Assembly: GCA_900752335.1 (NCBI GenBank)
Contig: CAADUZ010000013.1
Coordinates: forward strand, 1-64,000
Reading direction: 5' to 3'
DNA from: Clostridia bacterium
Lineage (GTDB): Bacteria; Bacillota; Clostridia; TANB77; CAG-508
Length of the DNA stretch: 64,000 nt
The notes under the pieces were generated by a model. The model was not told the DNA's origin. It did no database searches and worked only from the letters and a program-made list of their open reading frames with translations. This document shows, piece after piece, positions 48,401 to 57,847 of the stretch; position 1 is the first letter of the stretch; every line of letters begins with the position of its first letter. Position numbers and translations under genes: made by a program.

Positions 48401-48467
48401 TGTCACTTTGGTGACAGGTACCAGAGTGACAAAAGTGACGGCCTGGTGACAGGCACCAGACCGTCAA
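48401..48467. repeat. GTCAC/GGTGACAGG hairpin repeat (copy 3)
   Basis: TGTCACTTTGGTGACAGGTA, then CCAGAGTGACAAAAGTGACG and GGCCTGGTGACAGGCACCAG. The interior of copy 1 shows the same words. It lies 8 bases after the polC stop codon and could end its transcript. Confidence 0.8.
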
Positions 48468-48474
48468 ATTAGAA

Positions 48475-51400
48475 TTATGTGAATAGACTCATTTGGTTGC
48501 TTTGGCTCATTCCTTTTAAACAACCCACTCTGTCTAATAATTCTATTACTGATTTTCCTATTTTTGAACGTATTTTCATATCGTCTATTGACATGAATTT
48601 TCCTTCTTTTTTTGCATCATCTATTCCTTCTGCAGCTACCGTTCCAAGTCCTGGTATGCTGTTTAGTGGTGGACGTATTCCATCTTCTTCTACTAAAAAT
48701 TTTGTTGCATGTGATTTATAAAGGTCTATTGGTAAGAATTTTATTCCTCTTTCATACATTTCCAAAACTAGTTCTAGTATTGCATACATGTTCTTATCTT
48801 TTGTTGTTGCGCTATTTCCGGCTAAATCTATTTCTTTCATTTTGTTTAGCACTTTTTCTTTTCCATAACACATTATATCGCTATCAAATTCGTCTGCTCT
48901 TATTGTAAAGTACGCTGCATAATATGCTTTTGGCTGGGGCACTTTAAACCATGCTATTCTAAATGCGTTTGTTACATATGCTGCAGCATGTGCTTTTGGG
49001 AACATGTATTTTATTTTTTCACATGATTTTATATACCATTCTGGCACGTCATGCTCTCTCATTAGTGCCACAAATTCTGCCCATTTTTCTGGGTCTTTTA
49101 AAGCTTTACCTTTACGTACAGTTTCCATTATTTTGAATGCCTTGTTTGGTGGCAAGCCTTTCTTTATTAGGTATATCATTATATCGTCACGGCAACAGAT
49201 TGCCTCATTTAAGGTTACTGTACCTTCGTCTATTAAGCTTTGAGCGTTTCCAAGCCATACGTCTGTACCATGTGACAAACCAGATATACGTATTAGTTCG
49301 TCAAATGTGGTAGGTTTCGTATCTACTAACATTCCTCTAACAAATTTCGTTCCAAATTCTGGTATTCCATAGCTTCCAACTTTGCTCTTTATTTGCTCTG
49401 GTGTTACCCCAAGTGCATCTGTTGAACTAAAAATTGACATTGTTTCTTTATCGTCAAGTGGCACTTTTGTTGGGTCTATTCCTGTTATATCAAATAACAT
49501 TCTTATCATGGTTGGATCATCATGACCTAGTATATCAAGTTTTAGCAAGTTTTGGTCTATTGAGTGATAGTCAAAGTGTGTGGTTATTATGTCTGAATTA
49601 GGGTCATCTGCTGGGTGTTGTACCGGGCAAAATTCATATATCTGTCTTCCTTTTGGTACAACTATAATTCCTCCTGGGTGTTGGCCTGTGGTTCTTTTTA
49701 TTCCTGTACAGCCTTGTGCTAAACGTAACACTTCTGCATTGTTTATTGGCACTCCTCTTTCTTCGTAATATTTTTTCACATATCCAAATGCAGTTTTATC
49801 TGCTACCGTACCAACTGTTCCTGCTTTAAAGGTTGTTCCTTTACCAAAGATTACTTCAGTATATTTATGTGCTTTTGCTTGATATTCGCCGGAGAAGTTT
49901 AAGTCTATATCTGGCTCTTTATCTCCGTTAAAACCAAGGAATGTTTCAAATGGTATATCTATTCCGTCTTTTACCATTTTCGTTCCACATTTTGGACAGT
50001 CTTTATCTGGCAAGTCAAATCCACAAGCATACCCATAATCTGTAAAGTCTGAATATTTACATTTAGGGCATCTATAATGCGGTGGAAGTGAATTTACCTC
50101 TGTTATACCTGTCATATTTGCCACAAATGACGAACCAACAGAACCTCTTGAACCAACTATGTATCCATCTTCATTTGATTTCCATACAAGCTTTTGTGCA
50201 ATAATGTACATTACGGAGAATCCATTTTTTATAATTGAGTTTAGCTCTTTATCTAGTCTTTCTTGTACCAAATCTGGAAGTGGATCGCCATATAGTTCAT
50301 GTGCCTTGTTATATGCTATATCTTTTATTGTTTGTTCACAACCATCGATATGTGGTGGGCATTTTTCTGGCGATATTGGGCTTATTTTCTCGCACATATC
50401 TGCTATTTTATTTGTATTTGTTACAACCACCTCGTATGCTTTTTCTTCTCCTAAATATTCAAATTCTTTAAGCATTTCTTCGGTTGTACGAAGATATAGT
50501 GGCGCTTGTTCATCTGCGTCGTCATATCCTTGCCCTGCCATTAGTATACGTCTATAAATTTCGTCTTGTGGATCCATAAAATGTACGTCGCATGTTGCTA
50601 CTACTGGCTTTCCTAGTTTATCTCCAAGTTCTACTATTTTTTTATTTATATCTTCCAAACCTTTCGTATCTGCAACTGTTCCATCTCTAACCATAAACAT
50701 ATTGTTGCCTAGTGGTTGAATCTCTAAATAGTCATAGTCTTTTGCAATGTCTTCTATTTCCTCGTCTGTTTTTCCTGCTACTATTGCTCTATATATTTCG
50801 CCCTGTTCGCAGGCACTACCAAGTATTAAGCCTTCACAATTTTCTTTGTAAATAGATTTTAATATACGTGGTTTTTTATAGAAATAGTCCAAATGTGATA
50901 TAGATATTAATTTATATAGGTTTCGTAATCCAACATAATTTTGTGCTAAAATAATTGCATGATATGTTGGAAGTCTTCTAAAATCTGTATTTCCTGCACA
51001 TATTTTATCTATATCCTCTATTTTTTTAGCACCTTTTTCTTTAAGCATATCAAGCATTACTTTTAACACTTTAACCGTTGTATCGACGTCGTCCAAAGCT
51101 CTATGTGCCACTTCTACTTTTATTCCTAAATTTTCTGCAATTATTCCCAATTTATATTTCTTGTAATCTGGAAATAGCTCTTTTGCCAAACGTAAGGTAT
51201 CCATATATGTATTTTCTAATGAATATCCTAGTTCTCCAGCATTATATTTTAAAAATCCTATATCGAAATCTGCATTGTGCGCAACTAAAACACTATCTCC
51301 AATAAATTCCATCATTTTAGGAAATACTTTATCTATTGTTTCTGCGTTCTTTACCATATCGTCAGTAATATTTGTAACCTCTACAACTCTTTGTGGAATT

Positions 51401-52860
51401 GGCTTCTCTGGATTTACAAAACATGAAAACTCATCTATAACTTCTCCATTTTTCATTTTCATAATACCAATTTCGGTTATTTTCTCTGTTCTAAATGAAA
51501 AACCTGTTGTTTCTAAATCTAACACACAGTATGTAGTATTCTCTATATCTTGCCCTCTTGGGAAAGACACTACTGGCGTTCTATCTGGTGCTAAATATGC
51601 CTCCACACCATATATTACCTTTAAATCCGGATTTTTTTCGCAAAAATGATGCGCTTCTGGAAAAGCTTGTACAACACCATGGTCTGTAATTGCTATAGAC
51701 TTCATTCCCCATTTTGCTGCTCGTTTTAGTAATTCTGTTGCTGAAGTAATCCCATCCATTTGGCTCATTTGAGTATGCATGTGCAACTCTACTCGCTTTT
51801 CTTTAGCATTATCCATTCTAACTTGTTTTTTTAGGCCAGTACTTTCTATAATCACATTAGCAATAACTCCAAGTTCTTTTGCAAATGGATCAAATTGTGC
51901 TGTTCCTTCTAGCTTTATGCCTTTTGCTCCTTTTAATCTTCCAATAAGTTCTTTTGATTTATCTCCTTCTGAAAATACTTTACAAGTTATTGTACTCGTT
52001 CCATCATATAAGTCGAACATGACAAGCACTTTGCCATTTTTTAATTCTCTAGAATCAATGTTTAAAATCTCTCCATCTAAAACTACTTTGCCACTATCCA
52101 CACTTAAATCATTAATCTTTACTAATTGTTCTTTTAATTTTAAGCTTCTTCCATAAATTAGAGGAGAAGTTTCTTCTTTTTCTTGTGGAACTTCTATTGA
52201 TACACTTACTTCTTGGGGCATTCCTGAAGCTTTACTCTCGCTATTATTACTTGTATTTTTATTTGTTTCTTTGTTATTTTTCTTTTCCTCATGCGATTCC
52301 GATGCTTCCATAGCCATTAATTGTGCTTGTTTAATTGCTTCTTGTTCAAGCATCATTGCATGTTCAAAGTATAGTTTTGTAGCATCTTCCGAAACATTTT
52401 CTACAAATTTAATTTTATATTTTAAGCCGTAAATATTTTCTATAATTTGTGATAATATCTCGTCAAACTTTTTAGCCTCTAGTACCATCTTTCCTTTTGC
52501 TGACATATTTACCGTAATCTCTTTATCATTAATTTCTATTGTACTATTCTTTAAAAAGGCTTTGCTTAATGGGTGATTATGTGCCATATAGCAAATAATT
52601 AAGTTCCATTCATTACATATATCCACATTAATTGCATTAGTGTACTCTACTTTTACATGTGCTTCAAATATATTAAATCTCTGCTTCAAATACTGCTCAA
52701 ATTTATATATATCTTCTATTTTTATAAACTCATCTGCAGAAATAATTAACTCTATTTTATTTGTCTTTTTAAACAAATTTATAGACTTAATTTTTCCAGC
52801 ATTTAATGAAAAACTCTCTGAATTATAATCTTTAAATATTTCTTTAATTGTTTTTTCCAT
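48475..52860 (-). CDS. polC: DNA polymerase III alpha subunit, PolC type
   Basis: Replicative polymerase of low-GC gram-positives. The 1461 aa have an N-terminal domain and a Glu/Asn-rich linker (about 190-220), an OB domain (about 240-330), a PHP domain (VELHMHTQMSQMDG near 345; ITDHGV) that carries the inserted proofreading exonuclease (CVLDLETTGFSFRTEKITEIG in part, near 430), zinc-finger CPKCKYSDFTDYG / CPKCGTK, the palm with PDIDLNFSGEYQ, and the C-terminal duplex-binding part. Complete and without any in-frame CGG. It is last in the pyrH-frr-uppS-cdsA-rseP-polC run; proS, often between, is missing. Confidence 0.97.
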   Translation of the reverse strand: MEKTIKEIFKDYNSESFSLNAGKIKSINLFKKTNKIELIISADEFIKIEDIYKFEQYLKQRFNIFEAHVKVEYTNAINVDICNEWNLIICYMAHNHPLSKAFLKNSTIEINDKEITVNMSAKGKMVLEAKKFDEILSQIIENIYGLKYKIKFVENVSEDATKLYFEHAMMLEQEAIKQAQLMAMEASESHEEKKNNKETNKNTSNNSESKASGMPQEVSVSIEVPQEKEETSPLIYGRSLKLKEQLVKINDLSVDSGKVVLDGEILNIDSRELKNGKVLVMFDLYDGTSTITCKVFSEGDKSKELIGRLKGAKGIKLEGTAQFDPFAKELGVIANVIIESTGLKKQVRMDNAKEKRVELHMHTQMSQMDGITSATELLKRAAKWGMKSIAITDHGVVQAFPEAHHFCEKNPDLKVIYGVEAYLAPDRTPVVSFPRGQDIENTTYCVLDLETTGFSFRTEKITEIGIMKMKNGEVIDEFSCFVNPEKPIPQRVVEVTNITDDMVKNAETIDKVFPKMMEFIGDSVLVAHNADFDIGFLKYNAGELGYSLENTYMDTLRLAKELFPDYKKYKLGIIAENLGIKVEVAHRALDDVDTTVKVLKVMLDMLKEKGAKKIEDIDKICAGNTDFRRLPTYHAIILAQNYVGLRNLYKLISISHLDYFYKKPRILKSIYKENCEGLILGSACEQGEIYRAIVAGKTDEEIEDIAKDYDYLEIQPLGNNMFMVRDGTVADTKGLEDINKKIVELGDKLGKPVVATCDVHFMDPQDEIYRRILMAGQGYDDADEQAPLYLRTTEEMLKEFEYLGEEKAYEVVVTNTNKIADMCEKISPISPEKCPPHIDGCEQTIKDIAYNKAHELYGDPLPDLVQERLDKELNSIIKNGFSVMYIIAQKLVWKSNEDGYIVGSRGSVGSSFVANMTGITEVNSLPPHYRCPKCKYSDFTDYGYACGFDLPDKDCPKCGTKMVKDGIDIPFETFLGFNGDKEPDIDLNFSGEYQAKAHKYTEVIFGKGTTFKAGTVGTVADKTAFGYVKKYYEERGVPINNAEVLRLAQGCTGIKRTTGQHPGGIIVVPKGRQIYEFCPVQHPADDPNSDIITTHFDYHSIDQNLLKLDILGHDDPTMIRMLFDITGIDPTKVPLDDKETMSIFSSTDALGVTPEQIKSKVGSYGIPEFGTKFVRGMLVDTKPTTFDELIRISGLSHGTDVWLGNAQSLIDEGTVTLNEAICCRDDIMIYLIKKGLPPNKAFKIMETVRKGKALKDPEKWAEFVALMREHDVPEWYIKSCEKIKYMFPKAHAAAYVTNAFRIAWFKVPQPKAYYAAYFTIRADEFDSDIMCYGKEKVLNKMKEIDLAGNSATTKDKNMYAILELVLEMYERGIKFLPIDLYKSHATKFLVEEDGIRPPLNSIPGLGTVAAEGIDDAKKEGKFMSIDDMKIRSKIGKSVIELLDRVGCLKGMSQSNQMSLFT

Positions 52861-52889
52861 GAGTTCATCTCCTAGTAAAAATTTTTAGT

Positions 52890-53625
52890 TTATCCAATAA
52901 TTCTATCTATATCATTAAATGCAACAAATATAGATAAAGTTATTAATGCTGCAAAACCTATCATTTGCAATTTTAATTCAAAGTTTTCTTTTAATGGCTT
53001 TCTTCTAATTGCTTCTATTATGTAAATTAATATTTTCCCTCCATCAAGTGGCGGAACTGGAAGTAAGTTTGTAACCCCAAGTGACATTGAAACTACTGCC
53101 ATAATGTATAAAAAGTCTATAACTGTATTAGTTTGAGCCACAACCTCCGATATTCCAATAGGTCCCATAAGGTCATCTGCTGTTACATTTCCAGTAAATA
53201 TCATTTTTATGCTTTCCCACATAGCTAGTATAAAATTGCCTGTAGAATTTATTGCATCTCCAAAGTTTCCGATTATTATTGTTGCTAAAATAATATATAA
53301 AAATATTGCAAATATAATATTTACTAGGCCACCTGCCGCTACAATAGCAATTTTTTTCGGTATGCTAGCCATGCTAAAGGAACCCTCTTCTTCAGAACGT
53401 TCCTCCTCTCCTAACATATTTACATATCCACCGAAGTGGTATTAGTCTAATAGAATATTTCGTTTTTTTAGTTTGTTTAGACCAAATTAGCGGTCCAAAC
53501 CCTATTGCAAACTCATTTACTTTTATTTTGCACAAACGGGCAACAATAAAGTGTCCCATTTCGTGTATCAAAACTAAAAATCCAAGTATAATTACTATTT
53601 TAATAACTGTAATGATAATACCCAT
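52890..53625 (-). CDS. rseP: Site-2 intramembrane metalloprotease RseP, via +1 frameshift, no PDZ
   Basis: Membrane zinc protease cutting anti-sigma factors or signal-peptide remnants. The N-terminal frame (ATG 53625) has the active site LIHEMGHF at about 20-27 and stops being homologous at IPLRW. Skipping one C at CTT CGG T (53430-53436) restores IPLGGYVNMLGEEE, and the second frame continues to NLLPVPPLDGGK, the third zinc ligand. The joined product is 244 aa. RseP is usually over 330 aa with a PDZ domain; here the stretch between IFAIFLYII and GPIGISEVV has no room for PDZ. Upstream cdsA and uppS fit, while dxr is absent. Confidence 0.85.
53430..53436 (-). other. CGG +1 frameshift site in rseP
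   Basis: CTT CGG T in frame with the active-site half. Advancing one base reads GGT GGA TAT, giving the family-conserved PLGGY. The local string CTTCGGTGGA also occurs in secA (6121-6130) in another phase without any frame break. Confidence 0.75.
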
Positions 53626-53646
53626 AAGCTAAAAAATAACTCCTTC

Positions 53647-54453
53647 TTAAATTACACTTAATAAAAAGTATGCAAATGGTAAAATAAATATTACACTATC
53701 TATTCTGTCTAATAATCCTCCATGTCCTGGAATTAAGTTGCTATAATCTTTAATATCGCAGTATCTTTTGATGCTTGACGCTGCTAAATCTCCTATTTGG
53801 CTTATAACGCTCAAGAATACTGATATTCCAAATATATACACATAGTTAAAGTCTGTTCCGAAGAAACTATTGCATATTAGTGTATATATTAAGCTGAAAA
53901 TTATTGCACCAAATCCGCCCGCCAAACAACCTTCTACCGATTTGTTTGGGCTTATAGGCGTAAATTTATGTTTTCCAAATTTCTTACCTATGAAATATGC
54001 AAATATATCTGTTCCCCATGCTATAAAGAAAACATACCAAATTAAAATTTTTCCATTTTCTAAACTATCACGTATTAGTGGCGCAAACATTAAGAAAAAT
54101 ACAATATAACATATTCCAAGCAGTGAAATTGCAATATCGTTTATATTTCTTTTCATATTAGTAGCAATACTTTGTACAAATAATACAAGTATATTCATTA
54201 GAATTAATAAAGTAATTACTGGAAGTACATATTCTCCCGGAATAACATGTATTAATGAAATTAGCCCTGCTGTGACGTATCCCGTCCACTGTATTGGTTT
54301 TGCTTTTTCCTTAAACGCTTTGTAAAATTCATGTAAACTCATAATAGCAACTATACTTATAAAAATGTCTACTATGTATTTATTAGCAAATATTAATATA
54401 ACTGCGAATATTGGAAATAATACTATTCCTGATAAAACTCTTTTAATGCTCAT
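53647..54453 (-). CDS. cdsA: Phosphatidate cytidylyltransferase
   Basis: Makes CDP-diacylglycerol from CTP and phosphatidic acid. The 268 aa are polytopic (about seven helices) and close with the CdsA signature SIKRYCDIKDYSNLIPGHGG then LLDRIDSVIF, where the Asp residues bind metal. Follows uppS by 25 bases, the usual order. dxr, normally next, is missing; the site-2 protease follows directly. Confidence 0.96.
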   Translation of the reverse strand: MSIKRVLSGIVLFPIFAVILIFANKYIVDIFISIVAIMSLHEFYKAFKEKAKPIQWTGYVTAGLISLIHVIPGEYVLPVITLLILMNILVLFVQSIATNMKRNINDIAISLLGICYIVFFLMFAPLIRDSLENGKILIWYVFFIAWGTDIFAYFIGKKFGKHKFTPISPNKSVEGCLAGGFGAIIFSLIYTLICNSFFGTDFNYVYIFGISVFLSVISQIGDLAASSIKRYCDIKDYSNLIPGHGGLLDRIDSVIFILPFAYFLLSVI

Positions 54454-54478
54454 CTCTTGTCCTTTCTAATTTTATATA

Positions 54479-55201
54479 TTATTTTCCGCCAAATTTTCTA
54501 TTTCTATTTTCAAAAGTCTTAATTGCTTCTAATAAATCCTCTTCTGAAAAATCTGGCCAATACTTATCAATAAACAAAAATTCTGTATACGCTAATTGCC
54601 ATAGTAAGAAGTTGCTTATTCTTAACTCTCCACCAGGTCTTATTAATAAATCTGGTTCCGGTTCTCCTTTTGTATATAAATTATTGGAAATTAATTCTTC
54701 GTTTATATCTTCTATTTCAAGCTCATTATTTTTTACTTTTTCCGATATATTTCTTACAGCTCTTGCAATTTCTGCTCTTCCACCATAATTAAAAGCAATA
54801 TTTAAAGTAAGCCCTGTATTATTTTTAGATTTTTCAACTATTTTTTCTATACTCTCTTTTAATCCTTTATCTAAATTCTCTATATCGCCCAAGACTCTAA
54901 TTCTAATATTACGTAAACTTTCTTTGTTCAAAAATTTATCCAAATAAGTTCTTAATAATATCATTAATGCTCCCACTTCTTCTTTAGTTCTTTTCCAATT
55001 TTCTGTTGAAAAAGCATATACCGTCATATATTGAAGCCCAATGTCATTCGCAAATGCAGCTATTTTTTCTAGAGTTTCCGCTCCTGCTTTATGACCAAGC
55101 TTTGTATCAATTCCTTTTTCTTTCGCCCATCTCCTGTTTCCGTCCATTATTATAGCTATGTGTTTAGGCATATATTCCTTATCTATATCATTTATTGTCA
55201 T
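54479..55201 (-). CDS. uppS: Undecaprenyl diphosphate synthase
   Basis: cis-Prenyltransferase making the C55 lipid carrier for wall glycans. The 240 aa show IIMDGNRRWAKEKG (18-31, catalytic Asp), TVYAFSTENWKR near 63, and the C-terminal DLLIRPGGELRISNFLLWQ (in part) that binds the allylic substrate. ATG start; frr ends 22 bases upstream. Confidence 0.96.
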   Translation of the reverse strand: MTINDIDKEYMPKHIAIIMDGNRRWAKEKGIDTKLGHKAGAETLEKIAAFANDIGLQYMTVYAFSTENWKRTKEEVGALMILLRTYLDKFLNKESLRNIRIRVLGDIENLDKGLKESIEKIVEKSKNNTGLTLNIAFNYGGRAEIARAVRNISEKVKNNELEIEDINEELISNNLYTKGEPEPDLLIRPGGELRISNFLLWQLAYTEFLFIDKYWPDFSEEDLLEAIKTFENRNRKFGGK

Positions 55202-55223
55202 ACCTTGTATTTTCTCCTTTTAA

Positions 55224-55772
55224 CTATACACTCATTATTTCCTTTTCTTTCTTTTCTAGTATATTATCAATTTCGTCCACATATTTATCGGTTAATTTTT
55301 GTATACTATCTTCTGCACTTTTTAATTCGTCTTCTGATATTTCAGAATTTTTTTGCATAGCTTTAGCTTCGTCTATTGCATCTCTTCTAATACTTCTAAT
55401 TGCAACTTTTGCTTCTTCAGCCATCTTTCTTATATCTTTTACTATTTCTTTTCTTCTCTCTTCATTTAATTCAGGAAAAGCTAGTCTTATTACTTTTCCA
55501 TCATTTGATGGATTAATTCCTATATCTGACTTTAAAATTTCCTTTTCAATTTCTTTTAATATACTTGCATCCCATGGTTGAATAACAATTAATCTTGCCT
55601 CTGGAACTGAAATTCCTGCAACTTGATTAATTGGCGTTGGTGTTCCATAATAATCTATAGTAATTTTGTTTAAAATTGCTGGATTTGCTCTACCAGCTCT
55701 TATTTCTGCTAAATTCTCCTCATATACACTTACTGATTTCATCATTTTTTCTTCAAATTTATCTAAATTCAT
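55224..55772 (-). CDS. frr: Ribosome recycling factor
   Basis: Splits post-termination ribosomes with EF-G. The 182 aa have the RRF features AEIRAGRANPAILNKI near 22, VPEARLIVIQPWD near 66 and the C-terminal long helices (DELKSAEDSIQKLTDKYVDE). I use ATG 55772, preceded by AGAGAAG; the upstream GTG 55787 gives a five-residue extension with less support. Placed between uppS and pyrH as usual. Confidence 0.96.
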   Translation of the reverse strand: MNLDKFEEKMMKSVSVYEENLAEIRAGRANPAILNKITIDYYGTPTPINQVAGISVPEARLIVIQPWDASILKEIEKEILKSDIGINPSNDGKVIRLAFPELNEERRKEIVKDIRKMAEEAKVAIRSIRRDAIDEAKAMQKNSEISEDELKSAEDSIQKLTDKYVDEIDNILEKKEKEIMSV

Positions 55773-55827
55773 AACTTCTCTTCGCACAATATTTTGCGCT
55801 CTCCTTTCTTTTTATTTTCTATTTTTA

Positions 55828-55884
55828 ACCTGTCCCAAAAGGTGACAAAAGTGGCAGTTTGGTGACAGGTACGAAAGTGACATT
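55828..55884. repeat. GGTGACAGGT hairpin repeat (copy 4)
   Basis: AACCTGTCCC then AAAAGGTGACAAAAGTGGCA and GTTTGGTGACAGGTACGAAA. It fills the space between pyrH and frr and touches the pyrH stop codon at 55883-55885, recalling copy 1 at murD. Confidence 0.8.
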
Positions 55885-56596
55885 ATTTTATTAAAGTGCC
55901 TACTTTTTCACCTTTTACTATTTTTACCATATTGTCTGGTTTGGCTATTTCAAATACTATTAAATGAATGTTATTATCTCTGCAAAGTGATATTGCTGTT
56001 GAGTCCATTACTTTTAGATTTTCGCTCAATATGTCTAAATATGTTATTTCGTCATATTTTACAGCATTTTTATCTATTTTTGGATCTGCTGAATATACGC
56101 CATCTATTGTTTTTCCTACTAATATTACCTCTGCATCGATTTCCGCTGCTCTTAATGCTGCTGCAGTGTCTGTTGTAAAGTATGGATTGCCTGTTCCACA
56201 ACCGAATATTACTACTCTTCCTTTTTCCAAATGTCTTACTGCTCTTCTTTTTATGTATGGCTCTGCTATTTCTCGCATTTCTATTGCCGTTTGTAATCTA
56301 GTATATACGCCCTTTTCTTCTAGTGCATTTTGAAGTGCTAATCCATTCATTGTTGTGGCAAGCATTCCCATATAATCTGAAGTTGTTCTTTCCATGTTTT
56401 TGTTTGCACCTCTCCAGAAATTGCCTCCTCCAACTACTACTGCTACTTCTGTTTTCATTTTTACAAGTTCTTTAATTTGTTCACAAATTTTATCTACTGT
56501 TTCTGTATCAATTCCTACCTTATTTTCTCCTGACAGTGCTTCTCCACTTAATTTAAGTAATATTCTCTTGTACTTATTTTCAGGCACTTTTAACAC
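55883..56596 (-). CDS. pyrH: UMP kinase
   Basis: Amino-acid-kinase-family UMP kinase (hexamer), feeding all pyrimidine nucleotides. The 237 aa have KLSGEALSGE near 15, VVGGGNFWRG near 54, GTGNPYFTTDTAAALRAAEI near 130 (20 residues), and a C-terminal segment with TAISLCRDNN. rpsB and tsf, often upstream, are absent; instead a divergent sortase gene begins 150 bases away, so the operon promoter is in that gap. Confidence 0.96.
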   Translation of the reverse strand: MLKVPENKYKRILLKLSGEALSGENKVGIDTETVDKICEQIKELVKMKTEVAVVVGGGNFWRGANKNMERTTSDYMGMLATTMNGLALQNALEEKGVYTRLQTAIEMREIAEPYIKRRAVRHLEKGRVVIFGCGTGNPYFTTDTAAALRAAEIDAEVILVGKTIDGVYSADPKIDKNAVKYDEITYLDILSENLKVMDSTAISLCRDNNIHLIVFEIAKPDNMVKIVKGEKVGTLIK

Positions 56597-56749
56597 TCTC
56601 CTTACTATATATTTTCACTGCCATATATTCTATCATACATTTATATTTTTTTGCTACCCTTTTTACAAAATTATTAAGACTTTTTTAATTTTTTTCTAGT
56701 TATATTTTCTCTTCTTTTTGCAAATACTATTTTTAGGAAGGGATTTTAT

Positions 56750-57457
56750 ATGAATCAGATTTTGTATGAACATGATAAAAAAATAGATGAAAAAGTAAAA
56801 AATGTTCTTGAAGAAGCTACCCCAATGCTTCAAGAGAATACTTTTATAGAATCAAATGCAAAAAGAAATAAACTGTATAAAACTATATTTTTTTCTTCTT
56901 TAATATTATTGGCTTTTTTTATTGTTTTATTACTAATTCGTTTGTATAAAATAAATGAAAATGAAGAAATCTCTAAAAGGCTTACTTCCTCTTATTCTAT
57001 TTCTACTCTATATACAAATAATAATAATAATAACGTAAATTATTCTACTACATATAGCTCTACTGCTCCATTTGTTATAGGAATAATTAAAATAGATAAG
57101 ATAAATTTAAATTATTCTATTTTATCTATTAGTAATAAGGATTTATTAGATATTTCTGTTTGTAGGTTTGCAGGTCCAATGCCAAATGAAGTTGGTAATT
57201 TATGTATTGCCGGGCATAATTATGTGGATTACAAATTTTTTAGCAGATTAAATGAACTGGATTTAAAAGATAAAATTAATATTTACGATTTAAATGGAAA
57301 TAGTATAGTTTACGAAATTTACGATATTTATGAAACAAGCCCAAATGACATGTCTTGTACGTTTCAAAACACAAATAATCAGAAAATAGTTACTCTTGTT
57401 ACTTGTAACAATGTAAACGGAAAAAGATTAGTAATACATGCAAAAGAAATACCTTAA
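56750..57457 (+). CDS. Sortase
   Basis: 235 aa cysteine transpeptidase that anchors LPXTG-like proteins to the wall. The N-terminus is cytoplasmic, with a membrane helix (about 45-67) and a Ser/Thr/Asn-rich linker, then the sortase barrel with the triad: His in IAGHNYVDYKFF, Cys in TLVTCNNVNG and Arg in GKRLVIHA. The short TLVTC motif is sortase-typical. It lies convergent to an LPQTG protein gene, a natural substrate; IPKTG at 38323 is another. Confidence 0.92.
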   Translation: MNQILYEHDKKIDEKVKNVLEEATPMLQENTFIESNAKRNKLYKTIFFSSLILLAFFIVLLLIRLYKINENEEISKRLTSSYSISTLYTNNNNNNVNYSTTYSSTAPFVIGIIKIDKINLNYSILSISNKDLLDISVCRFAGPMPNEVGNLCIAGHNYVDYKFFSRLNELDLKDKINIYDLNGNSIVYEIYDIYETSPNDMSCTFQNTNNQKIVTLVTCNNVNGKRLVIHAKEIP

Positions 57458-57479
57458 TTTTGAATTTAAGGTATTTCTT
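57444..57479. terminator. Sortase terminator
   Basis: AAGAAATACCTTAA / TTAAGGTATTTCTT around ATTTTGAA, overlapping the last codons and stop of the sortase gene, with ATTATTTTTAT beyond. Confidence 0.8.
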
Positions 57480-57496
57480 ATTATTTTTATATTCTA

Positions 57497-57847
57497 TTAT
57501 TTATAATCTCTTATTTTCTTATATGCATATATTGCTAAAACTACACAAACTACTATGAAAAACATTACTGTTATGTCTTCTGTTACACCAGTTTGAGGAA
57601 GATTATTTCCTGATTCTGTATTTGTTGTTTTGTTTGTTTGTGGTTGTACTATAGAACCTGTACTTTGTTGGTTAGTTTCTACTTCATTAGCTGGTTCATC
57701 TGTTGGTAATGTATTTGTTGAATTTGTTTGATTCAAAAGCTCATCAAAATTTATTATTGTGTCTGACGCCTTTACTTGCATAGTAAATATTCCTACTACT
57801 AATAATAAAACTACTATTAAAGCTACTATTTTCTTTGAATTTAACAT
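57497..57847 (-). CDS. Small LPQTG cell-wall-anchored protein
   Basis: 116 aa exported protein. Signal peptide (about 1-27; AIVVLLLVVGIF-type core, ends VKASD), a Thr/Asn/Gln-rich spacer (NQTNSTNTLPTDEPAN), the sorting signal LPQTG near 86, a hydrophobic helix and KKIRDYK. ATG 57847 is chosen because GGAGAGGA precedes it. Its sorting signal pairs it with the convergent sortase gene. No catalytic domain is present: it may be a linker, pilin-like or coat subunit. Confidence 0.85.
   Translation of the reverse strand: MLNSKKIVALIVVLLLVVGIFTMQVKASDTIINFDELLNQTNSTNTLPTDEPANEVETNQQSTGSIVQPQTNKTTNTESGNNLPQTGVTEDITVMFFIVVCVVLAIYAYKKIRDYK

Larger units (their letters stand above)
48024..48474. other. 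Intergenic region between glyQS and polC
   Basis: 451 bases without an ORF. It holds the promoter region of glyQS, the DnaA-box cluster (48136-48315) and the third GGGACAGGT-related repeat (48401-48467). I see no T-box, riboswitch or tRNA. Confidence 0.7.

Noticed and set aside
48024..48474. oriC candidate at the DnaA-box cluster
   Set aside because: No dnaA, dnaN, rnpA or gidA is adjacent, and genes on both sides share one orientation, which does not fit a divergent replication start. Kept as a DnaA-box cluster only.
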